Below, piece after piece: positions 1 to 8,825 of a stretch of DNA of 23,695 nucleotides (positions are counted from its first letter, which is position 1; every line of letters starts with the position of its first letter). The notes beneath the pieces were generated by a model. The model saw only the letters and a program-made list of their open reading frames with translations. It was not told the DNA's origin and did no database searches. The translations under genes were made by a program, and so were the position numbers. This stretch comes from Chrysochromulina tobinii (taxonomy: Eukaryota > Haptophyta > Prymnesiales > Chrysochromulinaceae). The stretch covers positions 1 to 23,695 of the forward strand of contig JWZX01003042.1 of the NCBI GenBank assembly GCA_001275005.1, in the 5' to 3' direction.

Positions 1-239
1 AGCTGGAGGGCCATAGATCGAGTCTAGGGACCATATGGACTCATACAACACAGAGAATCACGCCATCACAAGTCACTCTCCCCACTCACATGTCACATTG
101 TGACCCCGAGTACGACCTGTGACGTCGCGTTTTGGTCGCATTTCGGTACTAGGGGTATGCAGTGCGACCTGTACTGGCGTGATTCTCTGAATTGTATGAG
201 TCCATATGGTCCCTAGACTCGATCTATGGCCCTCCAGCT
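1..239. mobile_element. MITE-like foldback element with 65-bp terminal inverted repeats
   Basis: Bases 1-65 are the reverse complement of 175-239 with only two mismatches, both near base 48-49 of the arm. The 109-bp centre is non-coding; it holds a short palindrome (gtcacattgtgac) and two copies of the word cgacctgt. Long near-identical arms, small size and no open frame are typical of a non-autonomous DNA transposon or foldback element. The left arm starts at the first base of the window, so the true left end and any target-site duplication cannot be seen. The high arm identity suggests a young insertion. Confidence 0.75.
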
Positions 240-919
240 ATGTGCTGTCTCGCGATCTTTGGAGATGTGCATCGAAATAGACCTTAGTCAATAAGTAGGC
301 CGACATTCGACCCCCCCCCCGTCCTCCACCGAACGAACGGACGGCAAAGTCCAGTTCAGTCAAGTCAAGTCAAGTACACATCCATGCACATCCGGAGGAG
401 GTGAAGCTGAACCGCACAAACAGTGAGGCCCCGGGCGGCGCCCCACAGCACCAGGGCCGTGTGTGAACTCTCCGTCGGCGTCCGGCTCGGTCCGCGGTCC
501 GTTCTCCACGTCTCCTCTCACGCTCTCAGGCCGTTGAGGTTAACGTGGCGTGTGTGCAAAACTGCAAATAACGCGCTGCAAATACACGTCGGTCTCGAGC
601 GTCGCATGTTCACACGGAACACCCGGCGCGGTGGGGGAATGGACGTGAATACACAATTGCAGACTTCGTACCATGCAGACTTCACAAGACTTGTAATCCA
701 ATGTATTATTTGCTTTCAAGGGCAACATCTCAAAATGCTGCTACAGGGCTCCTAAGGGTGTAGACTGCTGCGTTAACTGCTACGTGAACGCGGCTGACAT
801 GGCATCTGAAACGTCGAATAGGGTAGTCGCGCGCGCGTGCGACCTGGGCGACGTCCGCACCAGCGGCAGCGCGCACGCTAGAGAGCGGCTCACAGCGAGA
901 CCGAGTCGCCACATGAGCC
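240..919. other. Intergenic stretch downstream of TMEM107
   Basis: About 680 bp between the foldback element and the TMEM107 stop codon. It contains a run of ten C (311-320) and a short TCAAG pentamer repeat (358-376). A 110-codon open frame on the plus strand (423-755) has no recognisable domain and looks like chance. I see no RNA gene here. Confidence 0.5.
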
Positions 920-1470
920 TCACCACCTCCTCTTACCCAGCACCATCACGGTGGTGAACGTGTAGACCTCCGCGAGCAGCTGCAACCCGTTGCCGATGCC
1001 CACGATGAACCACACGTACAAGTAGTGGCCTTTTGCGATGACCACAATCGACAGCAGAATGCTTTCCAAGGTGTGCATGAAGATATCTGCGCCAGGGACA
1101 CGATACGGGACGGGACTGTGAGCCTCGAGCGCGATCGCGCAACGGGTGGCGGCTCGGGGAAGGGGCGCCGCGACGCTGCGGCTGATGCCTGGGGAGGCAC
1201 TTTTGCGAACTCACGGAAGATGCTGATCGGGAGGTCAAACGTTGAGAAGCCGCCAAAGAAGCTCACAGCATTGATGGCCAGCACGCAAAAGCAGAGGACG
1301 AGGGCGGCGCTAGCGGAGCCGACCAGACTGTCGAGATCTGATTGCTCGTACAAGAAAGGCAGAGCGACAATGCAGTTGTCCTTGATGGCGTAGAGCGTGA
1401 GCAGCGCCGAGAAGAAGTGGCCGACGAGTGCAAGGAATCGGATGGGCACGACGAAGTCGTGGTGCCCCAT
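920..1470 (-). CDS. TMEM107: TMEM107, ciliary transition-zone membrane protein (two exons)
   Basis: Exon 1 runs 1470 to 1215 and exon 2 runs 1086 to 920; spliced, they give 140 residues, the same length as human TMEM107. The N-terminus carries the family pattern VPIRFLALVGH, then a second helix ending FFGGFSTFD, equivalent to the family's FLSGVSMFN. Exon 2 supplies two more helices (HTLESILLSIVVIAKGHYLY and the segment ending TTVMVLGKRRW). Four membrane helices with a basic tail are expected. In animals TMEM107 sits in the ciliary transition zone, helps recruit MKS-complex proteins and gates membrane-protein entry; the same role in flagella is inferred here. The ATG at 1470 is chosen because homology begins there. 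The open frame continues upstream without a good match. It is head-to-head with the demethylase gene. Confidence 0.88.
1087..1214 (-). other. TMEM107 intron (128 bp, GT-AG)
   Basis: The donor reads GTGAGT directly after ...ATCTTCC and the acceptor is GGCGCAG. The intron is phase 1; splicing joins C to AT and gives an uninterrupted ISIFHIFMHTLES through the third helix. It contains no copy of flanking exon sequence, unlike the four introns of the two large plus-strand genes. Confidence 0.85.
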
Positions 1471-1764
1471 GCGACTAGTTGCGCTGGTGTCGCCTGAGGG
1501 CAGGAATGGCTTGGCGGGAGAGCCGTGCGCCAGCCCGTGTGTCCCTCTCGCGCTTCGGGGAGTGAGTTCGTGTGAACACCGGATCTTCACATGAATGTTG
1601 AGTGACCATCGATCTCGTCGCACACGTGCGTGCCGCTCCTCCGGAGCACCTTTTCTGGAACTTGATTTTCGGTTGTGGCGGTCAGTCAAGTCTGCCTTGA
1701 CTTGACCTGACCTTGCCTTGTGTCGGCGATCTCACAGACGCGGGCCTGCTTCGCTTTTCGCGTC
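1471..1764. promoter_or_regulatory. Head-to-head promoter region, TMEM107 / LSD1-like gene
   Basis: The 294 bp between two divergent ATGs must hold both start regions. It contains an imperfect inverted repeat around 1683-1706 (AGTCAAG ... CTTGACT), close to the demethylase start. No TATA box is obvious. Shared control is inferred from layout only. Confidence 0.45.
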
Positions 1765-4700
1765 ATGTCCACCTCCAAGCGAGCAGCCAACGAAGAGGGC
1801 GACGATTCCTCTGCCGGGGGTCGTAGCATGCGCCAGCGCGAGAAGCGCACGTACAACGACGACAACCCTCTCATCTTGGCCGCACTGGCCCACATGGAAG
1901 ATGAGCGCAAGTCGAGGCCGCAGCGCACGGACGACGTTGCCGCCCGAGAGCTCGGCCTGCAGCCGTACGAGCTCGCAGACTTTGAGCGCACCTGCTGCGC
2001 GATCCCCGACGCGCTACGGCGTAAGCCCTCGCGGATGACATCGATCCGTAACCACATGCTCGGCCGCGCTGCAAAGAATCCATCCAAGTTCCTGACATTT
2101 GCCGAGTCGGTGAAGGGGCTCGACTCGTCCTTCCAGCGGTCCGTCGCGACGAGCGCCGACGCGGCCGATGCGTCCGCCGTGTACGAGTGCCTGACGCACC
2201 ACGGCTACCTCAACTTTGGCGTCCTCGACGACCACCCTTGTCTACCTGCAGCGGGCCGCAGCACCGTGTCGTCGTCAAAGGCGGCGGCGGCGGCGACGGC
2301 GAACCCCGCGCGTCGGCGCGTCATCGTCATCGGCGCGGGTGCCGCGGGGCTCGCGGCGGCTCGCCAGCTCCACATGCTCGGCCACGAAGTCATCGTGCTC
2401 GAGGCGCGTCAGCGCACGGGCGGGCGTGTGCACACCTTGAATGTGAAGACGCCCATGGGTATGGGCTCGGTGGACCTCGGCGCGATGGTCGTGACGGGCA
2501 CCGAGGGCAACCCGGTCGCCATGATCGCGCGCCAGACGCGCTCGCGCATGCATCGCCTGACCCCGAAGTGCCGCATCTACACGCCGACGGGGCAGCCGGT
2601 GCCCGATGCGCTCGACACGGCGCTCGAGGCCGAATGGAACACGATGCTCGACATGTGCAAGGCCGAGGCGCTGCCCGAGCCGTTCGCCGACGTGTCGCTC
2701 GGGAGCCGGCTGCGGGCCATCCTGCGCGAGCGCAAGGAGTGGTACAGCACCATCGAGGGGCAGCTCGCCCAAGACGAGGCCGCGCGACGGGCTCACCACG
2801 ACGCGAGTGGCCCACGGAGCGCCGTCCTGGGCGGTAGCTCGCTCGTGATCTCCGAGGGCGAGGTCGCGATCTCCGCCTATGCGTGCGAGCTGTGCGGCCG
2901 CTGCTTCGCGTCCATCGATCGGCTCGACAGGCACCGACTGTGCTGCCTGCCAGAAGGGGACGCCACACGGGTGCTCGTGCGCTCCCATAAGGCCTTCTCG
3001 GGCTTCGAGGGCGTCGTGGTGTCGCAGACGGGCAAGGGCGATAAGTGGGAGGCCTTCATCATCGATTCGAACTACGGGTCGAGCTACGGGCGCAAGCGCC
3101 GGCGCGTCGGCCAGATCTTTGATTCCGCGACCGTGATTGCATGCTGATGGCATGCTGATGGCATGCTGATTGCATGCTGATTGCATGCTGATTGCCCCCC
3201 TCATCAGGCGCGTCGGCCAGATCTTTGATTCCGCAGAGGAGGCTGCGCGCGCGTACTCCGCCGAATGCCGCACCGTGCTGCTCGAGGAGCTCGCCCGCAA
3301 ACGCGAGGAGGAGGAGGCCGACGCAGAGGGCAAGGAGAATGCCGGCGGGCGCGCGGGCGCTGCGAGTAGCGGTGCGGGCCGCGGCGTCGGGCTGGGCGGC
3401 GGCGGCGCGGCGGCCACTGCGGCCGCCGGCCCACGCATCACCAAGCTCGAGGACCACACACGCCTCGATGATGACGATGATGATGAGAGCATGAGCGGGC
3501 AGCACGCGCCGGGGCCCATCGGGGATAGCAACGAGTACGAGGTCGAGGCGATCCTAGGCGAGCGGCGTGCGCGCACGAGCGGCGGCGGCAGCCGTCTCGA
3601 GTATCAGGTCAAGTGGCGCGGCTACCTCGAGCCGACCTGGGAACCGCACGCGCATGTGAGGGACTGCCTGCCCTTTGTCGCCTATCAAGAGCAGAAGGCG
3701 CTCATCGGGTGCGATGCCTGCCGCGGCAAGCACGTCGCGCACACGTGCGGGCGCGGCGCACAGGGCGCAGGCAAGCGGCCAGCGGGGGCCGCTCGCGACG
3801 GCGCTCGCGAGGCGCCGCCACCCAAGAAGGCGGCGTCGTCGGCAAAGCAGCCAACGCTCGGCACAGCGCTCGGCCCGTCCGCCTCCGGTGCGCTCGGCAC
3901 AGCGCGCACCTTCCTCTTCAAGTGTGCGCAGTGCAGCACCCAACTGTCCCTGAGCCTGCCGCTCTCGCACACGGCACCCAAGGTGACCACCTCCTGCTCG
4001 CACTGTGGCTCCACGCTCGACATCGCCATCCCCGCCGCCAAGCCCGCGCCGCTTGCCTCGCAGCAGGCCGCGGCACCACCGCCAGCGCCGTCCCGGGCGC
4101 CACCGCCAGCGCCGTCCCGGGCGCCACCGCCAGCGCCGTCCCGGGCACCGCCGCCAGCGCCGTCCCGGGCGCCGCCGCCAGCGCCGGTCGCGCAACCCAA
4201 GACGGCGGCCGACGCACTTGAGGCACAGGAGGCGGCGACGGCGCAGGCAGCCCCGCGGTACTGCCCCAACGGCCATCGGCTCCAAGTGAGCGCATCGCAG
4301 GACAAGGCGCTCAAGTGCGACGGGACGTGCTGCCGCCTCATTGTGGCTGCGGGCTCGCGCCACTTCAGCTGCGCGCCGTGTGATTTCGACGTCTGCTTCC
4401 GCTGCGCGGTGCAGTGCTGCTCGGCCACCCCTCCGCCGCCGAGCGCATCGCCGCACGCAGCGGTCGTGCCGCCGCCCTCGAGTCTGCCACCGCTTGCCGA
4501 GCCGCCAGCGAGCGCCGTAGCGAGCGGGCTGCCGCTGCCGCCCGATACGGCGCCGCTCGTTACGGCGCCGCTCGATACGGCGCCGCCGCCCTCGTGCCCG
4601 CCATCGCCTGCGGCCGACGAGGTCGACGTCGACGTCGACATGGCAAGTGCCGCAGCCTCGCACGGCATAGCCTCGCATGGCGTAGTGAGCACTGGGGGTG

Positions 4701-7233
4701 GAGGTGCCCCCGCGTTGACACGAGACGTACTGGAAGCTGCCGCAATTGCCGAGGCTCCCTCAGCCACCGCCATAGCTCCCACTCCCGAGCTCGCATCTCC
4801 CGAGCTCGCATCTCCCGAGCTCGCATCTCCCGTAGCTCCCACTCCGACGGATGCCCCCACCGCCGACCCTACTACGCTCACGATTGCGCCGGCTCCGGCT
4901 GCGCCGTCGGCCTCGGCCGCCCCCGCTGCGCCCAATCCGGCCGCTGCGGCTCCCGCTACTGCCGCCGCTGCCGGCGCTGCTGCTGCCGCTACTTACGCTG
5001 CCGCCGCTTACGCCGCCGCCGCCGCTGCCGCTGCTGCCAATGGCCGCACCATTGCGCCGGCTCCGGCTGCGCCGTCGGCCTCTGCCGCCGCCGCTGCGCC
5101 CTGCTGCTCCTCCGCTACTGCCGCCGCTGCCGCCGCCGCTGCTGCCGCCGCGGCGGCGGCCTCCGCTGCTGCTGATGGCGCGGCCAATCGTCGGACGTTC
5201 ATGTGCGCATGCACCAGCTGTGGCACCAGCCTTCGCTTTAAGGTGGATTGCCCTCCGCAGGGATGCGTCGTGCAGACGGCCTGCGCCTCGTGCCATGCGA
5301 AGCTGCGTGTCAACATCCCGCCAAACGGCGGCGCGCCTGCGCTGCCGAAGGCGGCGCCCGCGATCGTGTCGAGTGCTCATCGCGCCGGAGCAACCGCGAC
5401 TTCGGCGGGCGCCGCCGCGGGCCGCCCCCGCCGCTGCGAATGGCCGCAGCATCAGCGCCGCCGCAGACAGCGCAGGTCGCTCAATGAGTCGACCGGCGGT
5501 GCCACAGCTTCCAGCGCTCGGCCGCGGCGAGATGCAGCGCATCGGCGGTGACGCGAGCGGCAAGGAAGCACGTGGGCTGGCTGCCGCGGATAAGGCGGCG
5601 CGCGAGGCAGCGTTTGCAGAGGAGGATGCCGAGGACACGGAGGCGCCGCTGCCGCTGCCCGCGCAGCTGCTGAACTGGCACTGGGCGAACCTCGAGTATG
5701 CCAACGGCACAGTGCTCGCCTCGCTCTCCAACCGCTGGTGGGACGCCGATGACGAGTTCGACTTTGGCGGCGGCCACTACCTGCTGCCCGATGGGTACGG
5801 TGGGCTGCTCCAAAAGGTGGCCAATGGCCTTGACGTGCGCTTTGGGCACGTCGTGCATGCAATCGAGAGGACGCCCAACGGCGTTCAGGTCAAGTACAGC
5901 AGGACGAGTGCTGCGCCCAAGACGGCGCCCGAACCCGCACCCGCGCCCGCGCCAGCGCCAGCGCCATCGCCAGCCGCGCCGCCAGCCGCTGCCGACACTA
6001 CCCTGGCTACCAGCGACATCAGTGCTGCACCTGTCGCCACTGCACCCGTCGCCGACGCGAGCTCATCCGCATCGGTCGTCGCATCGGCTGCCGCCCCTGC
6101 CGCCCCTGCCGCCCCACCTACCGCCCCTGCGGCCCCACCCACCGCCCCTGCCGCCCCACCTACCGCGGCCCCACCCGCCTCCGCCCCACCCGCCCCACCC
6201 GCCTCGGCGGCATGGAGCAGTATGGATGCGGATGCGGTGGTGGTGACGCTGCCTCTGGGCGTGCTCAAGGCGGGCATGGTGCGCTTCGACCCGCCGTTGC
6301 CACCGCGTAAGCAGAGTGCCATCGATCGGCTCGGCTTCGGCGCGCTCAACAAGGTATTGCTGCTCTTCCCACAGGACGAGTTCCGTCACGATGGCCTTGC
6401 ATGCAGGTGCTCACCACGGCGCCCCACCCTCTTCCCCACAGGTGTTGCTGCTCTTCCCACATGCTTTCTGGGAGGACCTCGAGGGGCGACGCGATTTCTG
6501 GGGCGTGTGCGCGCCCACGTCCAAACGGCGCGGCGAGGGCTTCCAATTTTGGAACCTGCAGCGGTGCACGGGCCAGCCGATGCTGCTTGTGCTGCATGCG
6601 GGGCGCGCCGCGTGCCGCGATGGCGCTCCCACGCGCGACGAGGACGCGGTCGAGGCGACGCTCGAATACCTGCGCGGCATCTTCGGTGCCGATGCGGTGC
6701 CGGCGCCCACGCAGCAGGTGGTCACTCGCTGGGACGAGGACCCCTACGCGCGCGGCGTCTACTCGCACGTCGCCCTTGGCGCGACCAGCCGCGACTACGA
6801 CTTGATGGCCGAACCGCTTTGGGACGACACGCTTCTTTGGGCAGGCGAAGCCGCGTGCCGCGCCCATCCGGCCACCGTCGCGGGCGCCTTCATTAGTGGG
6901 CTTCGTGAGGCCGCGCGCTTCGCGTGCCGCATGCATCAGGAGGGGCGCTGGCGGCCGCCAGCGCCGAGCGCCCCACTGCCGCCTGCCCTTCACCCTCACC
7001 CGAAGCCAGCGACGAGCGCCCCACTGCCGCCTGCCTTCCACTCGTGCCGGACGCCCGATCAGAGCGAGTTACTCGCGGCGCTGCAGAAGGCCCAGAACGA
7101 CGCGAGCGAAGCGCGCGCCGAGGCGCAGCAGGCTGAGGCACGCGTCGCTGAGCTGCTGCGCGAGGCGCGCCAAGCCGAGAGCGACGCCCGCCGACAGGCG
7201 GAAATGGAGCGGGCACAGCAACGATCGGGGTGA
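1765..7233 (+). CDS. LSD1-type histone lysine demethylase (SWIRM + amine oxidase) with chromatin-reader insertion
   Basis: Flavin amine oxidase of the LSD1/KDM1 family, expected to remove methyl groups from histone lysine in the nucleus. The ATG at 1765 precedes a basic, acidic-rich tail, a SWIRM domain (about residues 55-150) and the FAD fold (VIVIGAGAAGLAAARQL, about 184-215, then EARQRTGGRVHT). The oxidase is interrupted near residue 360 and resumes near 1236 with LLNWHWANLEYANG. It continues through TLPLGVLK, which keeps the lysine equivalent to human K661, then GFGALNKVLLLF, DYDLMAEP, and the FAD-binding end AGEAACRAHPATVAGAFISGLREAAR. A glutamine/alanine-rich coiled coil closes the protein. 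Assumed introns are 3102-3207, one near 5368-5470 and 6354-6441, giving about 1,726 residues, twice human LSD1. A proline/alanine-rich loop (about 5925-6210) is a second, smaller insertion. A polyamine oxidase is excluded by the SWIRM domain. Confidence 0.85.
3102..3207 (+). other. Intron 1 of LSD1-like gene (106 bp, GC-AG) bounded by duplicated exon sequence
   Basis: A 28-bp sequence is present identically at 3101-3128 and 3207-3234 (period 106). Between the copies lie tandem runs of tgattgcatgc-like 11-mers. Removing 3102-3207 uses a GC donor (GCGCGT) and acceptor CATCAG, and restores an exact AP2-like reading RRRVGQIFDSAEEAARAY. A canonical alternative, 3133-3220 (GTGATT...GGCCAG), also keeps frame but leaves a repeated IFDSAT insertion in the domain. 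Reading straight through meets a stop at about 3145. Confidence 0.7.
5368..5470 (+). other. Probable intron 2 of LSD1-like gene (exact ends unresolved)
   Basis: The reading frame of the second zinc ribbon (open to 5551) must shift by one to reach the frame of the resumed amine oxidase (LLNWHWANLEYANG from about 5671). Several GT-AG pairs keep the frame: donors at 5368 or 5373 with acceptors ending at 5449, 5455, 5466, 5470 or 5475, giving introns of 82-103 bp. The surrounding sequence is alanine/proline low complexity, so homology cannot choose between them. A one-base indel is the alternative. Confidence 0.5.
6354..6441 (+). other. Intron 3 of LSD1-like gene (88 bp, GT-AG) starting with a copy of the next exon
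   Basis: The exon ends ...CTCAACAAG and the donor begins gtattgctgctcttcccaca. The acceptor is CCCCACAG and the next exon begins gtgttgctgctcttcccaca, identical in 19 of 20 bases. Splicing is phase 0 and gives GALNKVLLLFPHAFWED, matching the LSD1 family (GNLNKVVLCFDRVFW). Reading through leads to a premature stop. A second possible acceptor (TTGCATGCAG) ends at 6406. Confidence 0.82.
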
Positions 7234-7665
7234 ACTGAGGACAGTGAGAAGACATCAGCGAGGCGTCGCCACGTCTCGGCTCGGGAGGCGGTGCATGGGC
7301 CATGGCTCGCTAGGCCCGCAAGGCCTCCCAACGCCCTCTTGCCCCCGCCCCGGGGACGGAATGGACAACCTGAGTCGCGTCGGCCTCGGTGCAAACGGTG
7401 TCGAACGTAAGGCTAAGACGTAAGAAGGACCACGAAACCGATGGGTCGGGTAACACTGACGAACATTACGTACACCTCCACATCGTTCGCCCGGATCGAC
7501 ATCGTAACCGTTACTCGAAACTCTCCGAGCGGCGAGCACACATGAGGTTCACATGCTCCAACATGAGGCTCACATGCTCCAACATGAGGTTCACATGCTC
7601 CAACATGAGGTTCACATGCTCCAACATGAGGGCCGCAAGGCGAACGAACTGGAGTAATCCATGCC
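7234..7665. other. Intergenic region between convergent 3' ends
   Basis: This 432-bp stretch separates the stop codons of two converging genes. Apart from the 21-bp tandem repeat at 7540-7631 I see no gene. A short open frame across the repeat is only the translated repeat. Confidence 0.6.
7540..7631. repeat. 21-bp tandem repeat, 4.4 copies
   Basis: The unit acatgaggttcacatgctcc plus a final a occurs at 7540, 7561, 7582 and 7603, then a partial copy. The only difference between full copies is ggct for ggtt in the second. It lies 35 bp from the stop of the EF-hand gene, in its 3' flank. No coding role is apparent. Confidence 0.9.
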
Positions 7666-8581
7666 TCAATCCGACTTTTTGACGCCCTCGGGCTTCGGTT
7701 TGGCGCCCGCAGACTTGGGCAGTAGGTGGACAGTACGCCCGAGCTCCTGGATGTTCTTCCCGAGACCATCAATGACGTCGACGACGCCTTTGCCGAGATC
7801 ATCCACAAAAGCCATTGGGTTCGATTCGGCTTTTAATGACGGTCTGGCCGCGTCTGCCGGCTGGTCTCTAGTGGACGTGGTCTGCTTATGAATCTTCTTC
7901 TGAGTCACCTTCACGACGTGATCGTCGCAAAGGGAGAGGGCCGGACCGATGACTAGCAAGAGCAGCGTCGTGAGCAGCGTCTCATCGAGAGCTGCTGGCA
8001 GAGTGGCGCCTAAGGCTTTCAAGAGGCTCGGCGTAGACAGGTGGCCAAACTCCATCAGCGTTACCACACAGAATCGCATTCCGAACGTGACGTAGCTGGC
8101 CATCATCGGGCAAATGATTGTGAGGGCGATCTGCAGGATCACCCGGCCGAATGTTTAGCGCACCAAAGGCTCAATCACCTCTTTGAATTTTTCGTAGCTC
8201 GAGGCCACGGCCATCTGCATCCGCCAGGTCCATGAGCTTCTCAACCTTGTCTCGAGGCGGCGTGCGGATGTTGAGCCCATAGCGATGAAGCTGCAGATAG
8301 AGCTCGAGTACGCCCACGTATAGCTCATCTTTATCTATGCTCCCAGAGTGATCGATGTCCACCTCGGCAAATGCTGCTTTACAGGCCGCATCAAAATAAG
8401 AGCGCCAACGCTGTCGAATGTACAAGGTACAGACGCTGGCAATCAGAAAGGTAACGACGGTGATCGACACGGCCGGCGCGAATGCGGGATGATTGGAAAG
8501 CCAGTCTTCAACACCGTCAAAAACGGATAACACCGGTGACAACGACGATGACGGCAGCGGCGGGGCGGATGACCACGCCAT
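7666..8581 (-). pseudogene. Membrane EF-hand protein gene, broken or with an unrecognised intron
   Basis: From the ATG at 8581 the frame encodes one membrane helix (about residues 36-56), then a canonical EF-hand (DIDHSGSIDKDE at residue 75) and the start of a second (LADADGRG). There the frame slips: the matching second half, SSYEKFKEVIEPLVR, is in another frame, then meets TAA at 8157-8155. That same frame reopens as TFGRVILQIALTIICPMMASYVTFGMRF with two further hydrophobic stretches, ending at 7666. So the ancestral protein was probably helix - two EF-hands - helices. One spliced reading is possible: donor AAG/GTTGAG with acceptor CCTGCAG, phase 0, removing the second EF-hand, the slip and the stop together. 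An assembly error would explain the slip but not both lesions easily. It is head-to-head with another EF-hand membrane gene. Confidence 0.6.
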
Positions 8582-8825
8582 TTGCCATACGTCCCGCGAA
8601 ATTTTGAAGAATTTATATGGTCTAGCATGTCTGCTAAGCACATGTTGTAGCGTGCGATACATTTTTATCCGGGTTACATGATGTTGTTGCATATGAGCTC
8701 TCGCAACAGGAATACGGTAACGCTTTCGGCTTTCGCGTGAAGCGTGTGTTTTGAGTCGCGGCTTTTCTTGGACGTCAGCCGTCGTCGACCACCTCTTCGG
8801 CGTCGTCGACCACCTCCTCTTCGTC
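8582..8825. promoter_or_regulatory. Head-to-head promoter region between two EF-hand membrane genes
   Basis: 244 bp separate the two divergent ATGs. Part of it is more AT-rich than the coding sequence (about 8595-8670). The start of the minus-strand gene could be further upstream: an in-frame ATG lies at 8662. No clear core-promoter element is seen. Confidence 0.4.

Larger units (their letters stand above)
2840..5660 (+). other. Reader/zinc-finger insertion inside the amine oxidase domain
   Basis: This coding segment lies where human LSD1 has its Tower helices. In order it encodes: a C2HC/C2H2 finger (CELCGRC...HRLCC, about residue 371-394); an AP2-like domain from about 410 (FEGVVVSQTGKGDKWEAFI ... 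RRVGQIFDSAEEAARAY); a chromodomain (about 553-607; EYEVEAIL, YQVKWRGY, TWEP, keeping the Y and W of the methyl-lysine cage); a paired-CxxC zinc ribbon (about 680-723; FKCAQCSTQL ... SCSHCGSTLDI); a ZZ/DC1-like finger (about 796-850; CPNGHRL ... HFSCAPCDFDVCFRCA); long P/A-rich linkers; and a second zinc ribbon (about 1107-1155) resembling the first. The linkers include five copies of an 8-residue APPPAPSR repeat (about 4074-4190) and three ELASP units (4791-4829). Domain calls are by motif; the linkers are low complexity. Confidence 0.75.

Noticed and set aside
423-755. 110-codon plus-strand open frame in the first intergenic region
   Set aside because: No domain, no hydrophobic pattern, composition like spacer DNA, and no partner exon; likely chance in GC-rich sequence.
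1765-3145. Separate short gene ending at the stop near 3145
   Set aside because: The amine oxidase would lack its substrate and C-terminal FAD regions, and the AP2-like domain would be cut; splicing at the duplicated 28 bp restores both. The unspliced form is kept only as a possible isoform.
2275-4935. Long minus-strand open frames opposite the demethylase (up to 433 codons)
   Set aside because: They mirror GC-rich codons of the plus-strand gene, are arginine/alanine low complexity, and contain no motif.
7389-7682. Small plus-strand gene over the 21-bp repeat
   Set aside because: Its repeated TCSNMRF translation is only the tandem repeat; no homology or start context.
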